A stretch of DNA of 38,372 nucleotides from Hyphomicrobiales bacterium (GTDB taxonomy: Bacteria; Pseudomonadota; Alphaproteobacteria; Rhizobiales; Rhizobiaceae), in assembly GCA_900471485.1 (NCBI GenBank), contig UCEU01000031.1, positions 1-38,372 of the forward strand, read 5' to 3'. The notes below the pieces were generated by a model that worked only from the letters and a program-made list of their open reading frames with translations, had not been told where the DNA came from and made no database searches. Made by a program: the position numbers and the translations under genes. Positions 7,213-15,200 of this stretch are shown piece after piece (position 1 is the stretch's first letter; the number at the start of each line of letters is the position of its first letter).

Positions 7213-8544
7213 GTGAACGCGACTGTCAAAATATCAGAGCAGGAACAGCAGGTCGAAAAGTCGGCCATCAGGAAGATCTCCATCCGGCTCGTCCCCTTCA
7301 TCGCCCTGATGTTCTTCATCAATTTCCTCGATCGCACGGCAATCTCCTTTGCCGGCCCGAACGGAATGACGCAGGACCTCGGCATGACCGCAGCCCAGTT
7401 CGGGTTTGCGGCCGGCATCTTCTTCTTCGGCTACATCGTGCTGGAAATCCCCAGCAACCTGGCTCTCCACAAGTACGGCGCCCGCCGCTGGCTCGCCCGC
7501 ATCATGGTGACCTGGGGTATCGTCGCCATGCTCTTCACCTGGGTGAGCAGCGTCTCCGGCCTCTACACGCTGCGCTTCCTGCTCGGCGTTGCCGAAGCGG
7601 GTTTCTTCCCCGGCGCCATCCTCTATCTCAGCACCTGGGTCCCCGGCCGTCACCGCGCCAAGATCCTTGCGCTCTTCTATCTGGCGCAGCCGCTGACAAC
7701 AGTTATCGGCGCTCCGATCGCCTCGTTGCTGATCCAGGCGCACGGCCTTTTCGGCTACGAAGGCTGGCGCATCATGTTCTTCGGCGTTGCGGCACCCGCG
7801 ATCATCGTCGGCATCATCACCTGGTTCTACCTGCCCGATACCCCGACGGCCGCCAAGTGGCTGACGGCTGGCGAGCGCGACTGGCTGAACCGTGAACTCG
7901 CCAAGGAAGAAGCCGGCAAGCTCTCCGGCCATGGCTCGATGACCCTGCAGGCCCTGAAGGACAAGCGCGTCTGGCTCCTGTCGGTCATCTACTTCGGTCT
8001 GATCTACGGCCTCTACGCCCTGGCCTTCTTCCTGCCGACGATCATTTCCGGCTTCGAAACCAAGTTCGGCACCAAGTTCGACGTCTTCGACAAGGGCCTC
8101 ATCACGGCGATCCCGTATCTGCCGGCCGCTGTCGCGCTGTTCTTCTGGAGCCGCGATGCGTCCAAGCGTGGCGTTCGTGCCTGGCACGTCGGCATCCCGG
8201 CGCTCGTCGGTGCCATCAGCATCCCGCTTGCGCTCCTGATGTCCTCGCCGGAAGCGACCGTGCTTGCCATCACGCTGACGGCCTGCGCGATCTTCTCGGC
8301 GCTCCCGAACTTCTGGTCCTTCCCCTCGCGCTTCCTGACGGGTGCGGCGGCCGCGGCCGGTATCGCCCTCATCAACACGGTGGGCAACATCGCCGGCTTC
8401 GCCGCCCCCTACATCACCGGCGCGGTCAAGGATGCCACGGGCCTCTTCGAGCTCCCGATGTTCATCGTCGGCGCCCTCATGTTGATCTCGGCGATCCTCG
8501 CCTTCTCGATCGGTAAGTCGATCAAGGATCCCCACGCGAAGTAA
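7213..8544 (+). CDS. MFS transporter, anion:cation symporter (ACS) family
   Basis: Inner-membrane proton-coupled uptake carrier. The opening helices carry the ACS hallmark LMFFINFLDRTAISFAGP, and the RWLARIMVTWG and RFLLGVAEAGFFPG segments are typical of permeases for hexuronates, galactonate, tartrate, phthalate or 4-hydroxyphenylacetate. About 12 membrane helices can be traced in two halves with a central loop near residue 220. The frame is open from 7162, but the GTG at 7213 has GGGAGG five bases upstream and gives a normal cytoplasmic N-terminus (443 aa). No catabolic enzymes are adjacent, so the substrate cannot be inferred. A strong terminator follows, so it appears monocistronic. Confidence 0.88.
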   Translation: MNATVKISEQEQQVEKSAIRKISIRLVPFIALMFFINFLDRTAISFAGPNGMTQDLGMTAAQFGFAAGIFFFGYIVLEIPSNLALHKYGARRWLARIMVTWGIVAMLFTWVSSVSGLYTLRFLLGVAEAGFFPGAILYLSTWVPGRHRAKILALFYLAQPLTTVIGAPIASLLIQAHGLFGYEGWRIMFFGVAAPAIIVGIITWFYLPDTPTAAKWLTAGERDWLNRELAKEEAGKLSGHGSMTLQALKDKRVWLLSVIYFGLIYGLYALAFFLPTIISGFETKFGTKFDVFDKGLITAIPYLPAAVALFFWSRDASKRGVRAWHVGIPALVGAISIPLALLMSSPEATVLAITLTACAIFSALPNFWSFPSRFLTGAAAAAGIALINTVGNIAGFAAPYITGAVKDATGLFELPMFIVGALMLISAILAFSIGKSIKDPHAK

Positions 8545-8567
8545 GGTCCGACTTCAGTGGACAATGG

Positions 8568-8596
8568 CAACCCGGTCTGTTCCGCAGGCCGGGTTG
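8568..8596 (+). terminator. Rho-independent terminator of MFS gene
   Basis: CAACCCGGTCTG pairs with CAGGCCGGGTTG over 12 bp (one G-T wobble) around a 5-base loop, followed by TCTCGTTTATT. Confidence 0.75.
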
Positions 8597-8632
8597 TCTC
8601 GTTTATTGGCGGGCGGTGGCGCCATCGCATCT

Positions 8633-8664
8633 TTTCATATGAAATAAATCGTCTATATTATTTC
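8633..8664. promoter_or_regulatory. Interleaved palindromes, probable toxin-antitoxin operator
   Basis: Two overlapping inverted repeats share one arm: TTTCATATGAAA (perfect, 8633-8644) and GAAATAA-N10-TTATTTC (8641-8647 with 8658-8664). A TATATT that could act as a -10 box lies inside, and the ribosome-binding site of the antitoxin follows directly. This fits cooperative autorepression by the antitoxin or toxin-antitoxin complex. Confidence 0.55.
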
Positions 8665-8682
8665 CAAGGAAAGGATGTTGCC

Positions 8683-9066
8683 ATGCTCATTGCAAACCCG
8701 GTTTCGGGTACCCGCCCGTCGGAAGCCGCCGTCATGACCAAGGCGACGGTCAACGCCGCCGAGCGGCTCGGCATCAGCGCCCGCACGCTGTCGGCGGTGC
8801 TCGGCCTGTCGGAAGCCACTGTTTCGCGGATGAAGCGGCAGGATTATCTCCTGGAGCGCGGCTCGAAATCCTTCGAGCTCGCCATTCTTCTCGTCCGCCT
8901 GTTCCGCTCGCTCGACGCGATCGTCGGTGGCGACGAGGCGATAGCACGGCAATGGCTGCGCAACGCCAACACGGCGCTCGGCGCCACGCCGCTCGAAAAG
9001 ATCGTCAGCATTTCAGGATTGACCGATGTCCTTGCCTACCTGGACGCCCGCCGCGCTATCGTCTGA
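8683..9066 (+). CDS. Antitoxin, Xre/MbcA/ParS family
   Basis: A 127-residue antitoxin of the type II RES/Xre module. The N-terminal half is an Xre-like helix-turn-helix (AAERLGISARTLSAVLGLSEATVSRM), and the C-terminal half matches the toxin-binding domain (LLVRLFRSLDAIVGGDEAIARQWL, ending ALGATPLEKI and DVLAYLDARRA). It neutralises the RES toxin and probably represses the operon through the palindromes just upstream. The ATG at 8683 follows a tandem AAGGA AAGGA with 7-base spacing; the frame is open further upstream but would include the operator. It overlaps the toxin gene by 41 bases. Confidence 0.9.
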   Translation: MLIANPVSGTRPSEAAVMTKATVNAAERLGISARTLSAVLGLSEATVSRMKRQDYLLERGSKSFELAILLVRLFRSLDAIVGGDEAIARQWLRNANTALGATPLEKIVSISGLTDVLAYLDARRAIV

Positions 9067-9781
9067 AGCGCGGCCCGTTTCCGGCCGCTTCTGGCGTCTG
9101 GTCGAGGCGCAGCACCAGATCTCGACGCTGAAGATCGTCGACACGCTGGACGAGCAGGCGCTGCTCGAAACGCTGCTGGAGGAAAGCAAGCCGGCGCTGC
9201 CGCCGGAATGCGCCGGTCTCGACTATCTGCTGGCGACCCCGTTCCGCTATGGCGCCGTCTATCCGCACGGCTCGCGCTTTCGCAGGGCGGGGCGCACGCT
9301 CGGTGTTTTCTACGCCTCGGAAAAGGTGGAGACGGCGCTGGCGGAAATGTCCTTCTACCGGCTTCTGTTCTTCGCCGAATCCCCCGCGACGCCGCTGCCC
9401 GCCAATGCCGCCGAATACACCGCCTTCGCCGCCTTAATCGACGCCCCCTCTGTGATCGATCTCACCCAGCCACCGCTCGACCGCGACCGTGAAGCCTGGA
9501 CCGACTTCCAAAACTACGAGCCGTGTCAGGCACTCGCCGATGCCGCGCGTCAGGCCGGCTGCCAGGCAATCCTCTACCAGTCCGTCCGCGATCCCGCCCG
9601 TGGCCGCAACATCGCGCTCTTGACGGCCACCGCCTTCGCCGCCCGCGAGCCCGTCGACCGCCAGACCTGGCGCATCCGCCTCTCGCCGCTTGGCGTCCAG
9701 GCGCTGTGCGAATTCCCGAAAACGAGGATCGGCTTCACGCGCGCCGATTTCGCGGCGGATCGCAGGATTGTTATGGGGTAG
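9026..9781 (+). CDS. RES-domain toxin (NAD+-consuming)
   Basis: RES-family toxin of 251 residues. Family members lower cellular NAD+ by phosphorolysis (MbcT) or ADP-ribosylate a target (ParT). The fold is recognisable by RFWRLVEAQH near the N-terminus, the Arg-rich GSRFRRAG followed by GVFYASEKVETALAEM (the conserved Arg and Glu region), and the late GCQAILYQSVRDPARG containing the conserved Ser. The opening WTPAALSSEARP is usual for rhizobial members, which supports the ATG at 9026 even though it overlaps the antitoxin by 41 bases; translation is probably coupled. No truncation or frameshift is visible, so the module may be active. The exact reaction (phosphorylase or ADP-ribosyltransferase) is undetermined. 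Confidence 0.9.
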   Translation: MSLPTWTPAALSSEARPVSGRFWRLVEAQHQISTLKIVDTLDEQALLETLLEESKPALPPECAGLDYLLATPFRYGAVYPHGSRFRRAGRTLGVFYASEKVETALAEMSFYRLLFFAESPATPLPANAAEYTAFAALIDAPSVIDLTQPPLDRDREAWTDFQNYEPCQALADAARQAGCQAILYQSVRDPARGRNIALLTATAFAAREPVDRQTWRIRLSPLGVQALCEFPKTRIGFTRADFAADRRIVMG

Positions 9782-9785
9782 GGCT

Positions 9786-10232
9786 CTAAGCCAGCGCCCG
9801 CAGGTCCTGCCGCAACCGTCCCGCATTGCCGTCGGGCAGGTCGGCCTCGAGTGTTGCGTGCGTGCTTTCCCAGATCGGCACCGCCGAGGCCAGTACGGCC
9901 TTTCCCTCGGGCGTCAGGCTGAGCAGCCGGCCGCGGCGGTCCCTCGGGTTCGGCGTAACGACGACCCAGCCGCGGCGCTGCAGCGGCTTCAGCGCCGCCG
10001 TCAGCGTCGTCTGGTCCATGGCAAGCAGGCTCGCGACCGGACCCATGGGCGGCGGTTCGGGACGGTTGAGCGACATCAGCAGCGAAAATTGCCCGTTGGT
10101 CAGGCCGACGGGCCTGAGCGCATCGTCGAACAATCGCGCCAGCGCGCGCGCCGCCCGCTGCACATGCAGGCACAGGCACGTATCGCGTACCAGCAGTGTC
10201 GTCGCAAAAGGAATCTCGGTCGAGTTTGACAT
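9786..10232 (-). CDS. MarR-family transcriptional regulator
   Basis: A 148-residue winged-helix repressor. The DNA-binding core is visible: LTNGQFSLLMSL, then MDQTTLTAALKPLQRRGWV (recognition helix) and NPRDRRGRLLSLTPEG (wing with the usual DxRxR). Cys residues near the N-terminus (DTCLCLHVQRAAR) may be redox- or ligand-responsive, but this is inference. The longest frame starts at a TTG (10238); ATG 10232 is preferred. It is divergent from the DUF899 gene, with a palindrome at 10244-10255 between them, so it probably controls itself and the DUF899/VOC pair. Only 4 bases separate its stop from the convergent toxin gene. Confidence 0.88.
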   Translation of the reverse strand: MSNSTEIPFATTLLVRDTCLCLHVQRAARALARLFDDALRPVGLTNGQFSLLMSLNRPEPPPMGPVASLLAMDQTTLTAALKPLQRRGWVVVTPNPRDRRGRLLSLTPEGKAVLASAVPIWESTHATLEADLPDGNAGRLRQDLRALA

Positions 10233-10243
10233 GTGCAATTTAT

Positions 10244-10255
10244 ATTGATATCAAT
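10244..10255. promoter_or_regulatory. Probable MarR operator
   Basis: ATTGATATCAAT is a perfect 12-bp palindrome lying 12 bases upstream of the MarR start codon and within the divergent promoter to the DUF899 gene. TTGATATCAA-type palindromes are usual MarR-family targets. Confidence 0.55.
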
Positions 10256-10319
10256 TCATTTAATCAAGTCATAGGAGAATGAACGGACAATCCGATAGCG
10301 CCGGAGGAGGGCGCAGACG

Positions 10320-11048
10320 ATGCAGAACCAAGTCGTTTCCCGTGAAGAATGGATCAAGGCCCGCCGCGCGCTGCTCCTGAAGGAGAAGGAAGCAACGCAC
10401 CTGCGCGACAAGCTCAATGCCGAGCGCATGGCGCTCCCCTGGGTCAAGGTCGACAAGGACTATGCCTTCGACACGCCTGAAGGCCGCAAAAGTCTTTCAG
10501 ATCTCTTCGATGGCCGCAGCCAGCTGATGATCTACCACTTCATGCTCGGGCCGGATTGGGAAGCGGGTTGCCCCGGCTGTTCGTTTCTTTCCGATCACGT
10601 CGATGGAACGCTGCCACATCTCAACAATCACGACGTCACCTGGGTCGCCGTCTCCAGGGCGCCGATGGACAAGATCGAGGCCTACAAGAAGCGCATGGGC
10701 TGGAAATTCCCCTGGGTCTCGTCCTCGAGCAGCGATTTCAACTTCGATTATCACGTCTCCTTCACGCCCGACGATCTCAAGCAGGACACGGTGGTCTACA
10801 ATTTCACCGCCATCCCGCCGGCGGAAGCGCACGACGAGCTGCCCGGCCTCAGCGCCTTCTACAAGAACGACAGGGGTGAAATCTTCCACACCTACTCCAG
10901 TTACGCCCGTGGACCGGAAGAGCTGATCGGCACGCTGATGATCCTCGACCGCGCACCCAAGGGCCGCAACGAGGATTCGACGATGAACTTCGTCAAGCGC
11001 CACGACGAGTATGCCGAGGCGCCCAAGGCGTCATCCTGCTGCCACTGA
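10320..11048 (+). CDS. DUF899 thioredoxin-like protein
   Basis: A 242-residue member of the DUF899 family, which has a thioredoxin/AhpC-like fold. The motif AGCPGCSF (Cys84, Cys87) corresponds to a CxxC-like redox site, preceded by the strand QLMIYHFMLGPDW and followed by SDHVDGTLPHLNNHDVTWV, all family-typical. The very C-terminus ends in SSCCH, two further cysteines that could be a metal or redox site. The biochemical function of the family is not established; a peroxidase or oxidoreductase role is inferred. The ribosome-binding site is very strong (GGAGGAGG, nine bases upstream). It is probably regulated by the divergent MarR protein and sits 74 bases before the VOC gene. Confidence 0.88.
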   Translation: MQNQVVSREEWIKARRALLLKEKEATHLRDKLNAERMALPWVKVDKDYAFDTPEGRKSLSDLFDGRSQLMIYHFMLGPDWEAGCPGCSFLSDHVDGTLPHLNNHDVTWVAVSRAPMDKIEAYKKRMGWKFPWVSSSSSDFNFDYHVSFTPDDLKQDTVVYNFTAIPPAEAHDELPGLSAFYKNDRGEIFHTYSSYARGPEELIGTLMILDRAPKGRNEDSTMNFVKRHDEYAEAPKASSCCH

Positions 11049-11059
11049 GGCCTGAGATC

Positions 11060-11087
11060 ATGGGCGCCTGAGATCGTCAGCGCCCAT
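11060..11087 (+). other. Intergenic hairpin between DUF899 and VOC genes
   Basis: ATGGGCGC and GCGCCCAT form an 8-bp stem around 12 bases. There is no T-run. CCTGAGATC also occurs twice as a direct repeat here (11051 and 11067). It could be a processing or mRNA-stability hairpin inside a two-gene transcript. Confidence 0.35.
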
Positions 11088-11122
11088 ATCGACGCAACGA
11101 ATAACGTGAAAGGGAGATCACG

Positions 11123-11902
11123 ATGTCGGAGACCCACGGCAAGTTCATCTGGTGCGAATTGATGACGCCCGATACCAAGGGCGCCAAGGATTTCTATACA
11201 AAGGTCGTCGGCTGGACGACCAGCGAAATGACCGTCCCCGGCATGCCGCCCTATACCATCTTCGAGGCAGATGGCGTCGGCCGGGCCGGCATGATGGTCT
11301 TTCCCGCAGAGCTCGAAGGCACCGGCATCCCGCCGAACTGGACCGGCTATGTCGCGGTCGATGACGTCGATCAGAGCGCCCGGGATTTCGCAGCCAATGG
11401 CGGCTCGGTCCGCCGCCCGCCGGAGGATATCCCCGAGATCGGCCGCTTCGCCGTGGTCGCCGACCCGCATGGCGCCGTGATCTGCATCATGACGCCGGCC
11501 CCGATGGACAGCCCGCCGCCCGAACCGGCGATGGGCGCCCCCGGCACACTCGGCTGGAGCGAACTCTACGCCGGCGATGGCGGTGAGGCCTTCACCTTCT
11601 ACGAAAAGCTCTTCGGCTGGACCAAGGACCATGATTTCGACATGGGCCCGATGGGCGTCTACCGCATCTTCGCCGAACACGGCACGCCCGTCGGCGGCAT
11701 GATGACGAAGCCGGAGAACGTGCCGATGCCGGCCTGGGCCTATTACTTCAACGTCCCCGCCATCGATGCCGCCATCGAGCGGGTCAAGGCCGGCGGCGGC
11801 CAGGTCGTCAACGGCCCGATGGAAGTGCCCGGCGGCAGCTGGGTGGTGCAGGCGATCGACCCTCAGGGCGCCTTCTTCTGCCTCGTCGCGCCGGCTCGAT
11901 AA
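11123..11902 (+). CDS. VOC-family protein with two glyoxalase-like domains
   Basis: A 259-residue vicinal-oxygen-chelate protein made of two tandem glyoxalase/bleomycin-resistance-like domains (about residues 5-125 and 140-258). Each opens with a short beta strand and a helix carrying FY (KGAKDFYTKVVGWT; GEAFTFYEKLFGWT) and closes with a D(P)-G-A/F strand (ADPHGAVICIM; IDPQGAFFCLVAP). Members include dioxygenases, isomerases and antibiotic-binding proteins; the substrate here is unknown. The start has GGGAGA seven bases upstream. It probably forms one transcription unit with the DUF899 gene under the MarR protein, which would fit a defence against reactive or toxic small molecules (inference). 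Confidence 0.9.
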   Translation: MSETHGKFIWCELMTPDTKGAKDFYTKVVGWTTSEMTVPGMPPYTIFEADGVGRAGMMVFPAELEGTGIPPNWTGYVAVDDVDQSARDFAANGGSVRRPPEDIPEIGRFAVVADPHGAVICIMTPAPMDSPPPEPAMGAPGTLGWSELYAGDGGEAFTFYEKLFGWTKDHDFDMGPMGVYRIFAEHGTPVGGMMTKPENVPMPAWAYYFNVPAIDAAIERVKAGGGQVVNGPMEVPGGSWVVQAIDPQGAFFCLVAPAR

Positions 11903-11926
11903 GTCGTTCGTTTCCTGTTTCCGTTT

Positions 11927-11960
11927 CACGCCCCGGCCGGTCGTTCCGCGTCGGGGCGTG
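11927..11960 (+). terminator. Hairpin terminator after VOC gene
   Basis: CACGCCCCG pairs with CGGGGCGTG (9 bp, 16-base loop), followed by CCCGTTTAT. The T-run is short, so efficiency is uncertain. Confidence 0.5.
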
Positions 11961-12236
11961 CCCGTTTATACTGTCCGGCGGTCGGTTCTATCCGCCTAAA
12001 AGACCGCGAATCTGTCGTCGGCGGGAGTAGGGGCGGTCGCCGCCACACCATTATTACTTCATTAATTTTATTAGATTTTTAGCGTTTCAAGCATTGCCGA
12101 AGTGCTTTCGCGGTTAACCGTCCCTAAACATTTTTGGGCTGATGCATAACCGGCTATGTCGGCAGGGTTAAGGAAGTATTGCATTTGCCCCGCCGGCGTA
12201 ATTCATAGGCTCCAGTTTCATATTGGGGTTATCTGT
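11961..12236 (+). promoter_or_regulatory. Upstream region of the RTX adhesin gene
   Basis: About 275 bases without a gene. An AT-rich tract (about 12,048-12,082), unusual for this GC-rich window, is followed by a perfect palindrome CGGTTAACCG (12111-12120). AT-rich tracts of this sort are bound by Ros/MucR-type regulators that control surface functions in rhizobia, but that connection is inference. The adhesin frame is open from 12156, which adds 27 residues with three cysteines, but no ribosome-binding site supports that start. Confidence 0.4.
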
Positions 12237-15200
12237 ATGTCTATCGAAGATCTGCGCATTTCTGCTGTCGACGGCGAGCACGTATCCAACGACGTCATTG
12301 CCGACACGCATGAGGATGGATCCTCCGCCCGTCAGGGTGTCGACGTTGCTCAGGCCGATACCAGCGAGCAGCCGGTTCGCACCGATCGCCTGCCGGAAGC
12401 CCCCGCCGCTGCCGCCCCGGTCGCCGCCGCCGGCCACCCGAACGAGATTGTCCCGGATCAGAACAACGTCGCCCACCTGCCGGCCGATGTCTCGATCGAT
12501 GACATCCGCATCGAGGGCAACAACCTCGTTCTCGTCCAGGCCGATGGCACCGAGATCGTCATTGTCAACGGCGCCCACCACATCCCGACCTTCCTGCTCG
12601 GCGAAGTCGAGCTTCCCCAGCAGGCGGTGATCGCAGCACTCGAGCAGAGCAACATCAACGTCGCCGCCGGCCCCGACGGTTCCTATTCCGCAAGCGCTGC
12701 TCCCTCGAGCTCCGGCGCCGAGTTCCAGGATTCGCTCCAGCAGGACGCGCGCGACCCGACCCAACTCGCCCAGTTGCTGGCCGACACGCAGCAGCCCGAT
12801 GGCGGCTTTTCCGGCCGGGAAGAGCTGCGCAACGGCGTACCCACCATCACCTCGACCGGTCTGCTGACGCTGACCGAGACGGAAGGCTCGGAAGGCGGCT
12901 TCCAGCAGCAGACCGTCAACGGCACCTTCGGCTTCACGCCGGGCCGCGACGGCGGCAATATCGTCGCCGTTCAGCTGGCCAATTCGCTGAACATGGAAGA
13001 GGGCACCCAGACCGGCACCCATGTCGACCTGACCTCCGGCGGCAAGCCCGTGGTCGTGACCGTCTCCGGCCTGACCATCACCGGCTCCAGCGACGGCCAC
13101 ACCGTCTTCGTCCTCACCGTCACCAATCCCAGCACTGGCGCCTTCACCTTCACGCAGTCCGGCGCGCTCGATCATCCCGACAAGGGCGAGGCCGGCGCCG
13201 ACGACACCCTGCGCCTGCTCTTCGAATACACGGTGACCGACAAGGACGGCGATAGCGTCAAAGGGACCGGCGCGATCGATATCAACGACGCCGCGCCGAG
13301 CATCGCCGGCGATGCGCACGCCGTCAATCTGCTCGCAAACGGTGACTTCCGCAGCACGGCAGCCACCTGGCACCCGGAAGGCTGGGACAACCTCGGCTCG
13401 GCCGGCTCGGCCAATAGCGATATCGGCTGGAAGGTCGAAGGCACGGGCGGCGCGGTCCAGCTCGAGCGAGTCAGCGACACCTACTTCGGTATGACCACCA
13501 GCAACGGGGCGCCGATGGTCGATCTCGGCGCGTCGCCGGGCAACACCACCATCTCGCAGCAGATCACCGGCCTTGCCGCCGGCGAAACCTATACGCTGAA
13601 GTTCGATTTTGGCGCGCCCGTCCCGGAGAGCGCACGCCTCGAAGTGTTCTGGAATGGCGTGAGCGTCGGCATTTACGAGCCGGGCAAGGCCATGGTGACG
13701 GAAATCGCGGCGTTGACGGCGCAGGCCGGCACCAACACGATCACCTTCCAGGAGATTGGCGACGATAGTGACCCCCACGGCACCTATCTCGCCAATATCA
13801 GCCTCACCAAGGGCGTCGACGTTCCCGTCTTTACCGGCTCGGCCGGCGAAGATGACAAAACCATTGCCTTCGACCTGGCGGCCGGCAAGCAGTTCACCTA
13901 TGGCGCCGATGGCGCTGGTAGCGTTTCCCTGGGAACCGCTACCGTTTCCACGGCATCGGGCATTTCGCTGACACTCAAGGCATCGGACTACAGCTACGTG
14001 GACGGCAAGCTCGTCATCAAGGCGGGCGTCTTCGATGTGCTCAACGCCGGAGAAATCGCCACCGTCACCATTCCCTTCACCATCACCGACGCTGACGGCG
14101 ACAGCAAGACCGGCGCCTACCAGATCGAGATTACCGGCGCCAACGACGCCGCCACTATCACCGGCGACAGCATCCGCACCGTGACGGAAGACGGCACGCT
14201 GCATGCCCAGGGTACGCTGACCGTCACCGATGTCGATGCCGGCGAAAACCATTTCCAGGCCCCGTCCTCCTCGTCGCTGGCGGGCGCCTACGGCACCTTT
14301 ACCTTTAACCCTGCCAACGGCCAGTGGACCTACGATCTCGACAATGCCAAGGCGCAGGAATTGAGAGAGGGCCAGACCGTAGATGAAACCCTGACGGTCG
14401 TCTCCGCCGATGGTACTGCGCAGCAGACGATCACGGTTACGGTAAACGGCGTCAACGATGCGCCGGAAGCCCACGCCGATACCAACACAGCCAGGGAAGC
14501 CGGCGTCGGCACCTTCGGCGACTGGCGCGCCGAGGGCAATGTTCTCACAAACGACACCGACAAGGACGCCGGCGACACCAAGACTGTCACCGCCGTCGTC
14601 GACGCCGACAACCATTCGGGCATTTCCGGTCGCGACGGCTTCGCCATCGAAGGCAAGTACGGCTACCTGCTTCTCGGCACGGACGGCAAGTACGTCTACA
14701 TCCTGAACAACCTCGACGGCGACACGCAGGCCCTGAAGCAGGGCGAGGTCGTCGATGAAGTGTTCACCTACACGATGAAGGACGCTGTCGGCGCGACTTC
14801 GTCCGCAACGCTGACCATCACGATCACAGGCACCAACGACGCGCCGATCGCGATCGCCGACGTCAGCAGGAACACCGTTGTCGAGGACGGCGTTGCCGCC
14901 GGCCACGCCACGGCAAACGGCAACGTGCTCACCAACGACATTGATGTCGACAGCGATGGCGATCTCAAGCAGGTCACCGGCATCGCCTCCGGCGTGAAGT
15001 TCGGCAGCGTCAGCGGCGGCGTCGATGGCGTCGTTGCCGGCAAGTACGGCTCGATCACCCTCGATAAGGACGGCAACTGGACCTACACGCTCGATAATAG
15101 CAAGACGACCACGCAGGAGCTCAACGGGCGCGACATCGCCAAGGAAGTCTTCACCTACACGATGACCGACGCGCATGGCGTGACGTCGACCACGACGCTG

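Noticed and set aside
12156..12236. Upstream start adding 27 residues to the adhesin
   Set aside because: It has no ribosome-binding site, adds three cysteines to an almost cysteine-free protein, and skips the GGGG-supported ATG at 12237.
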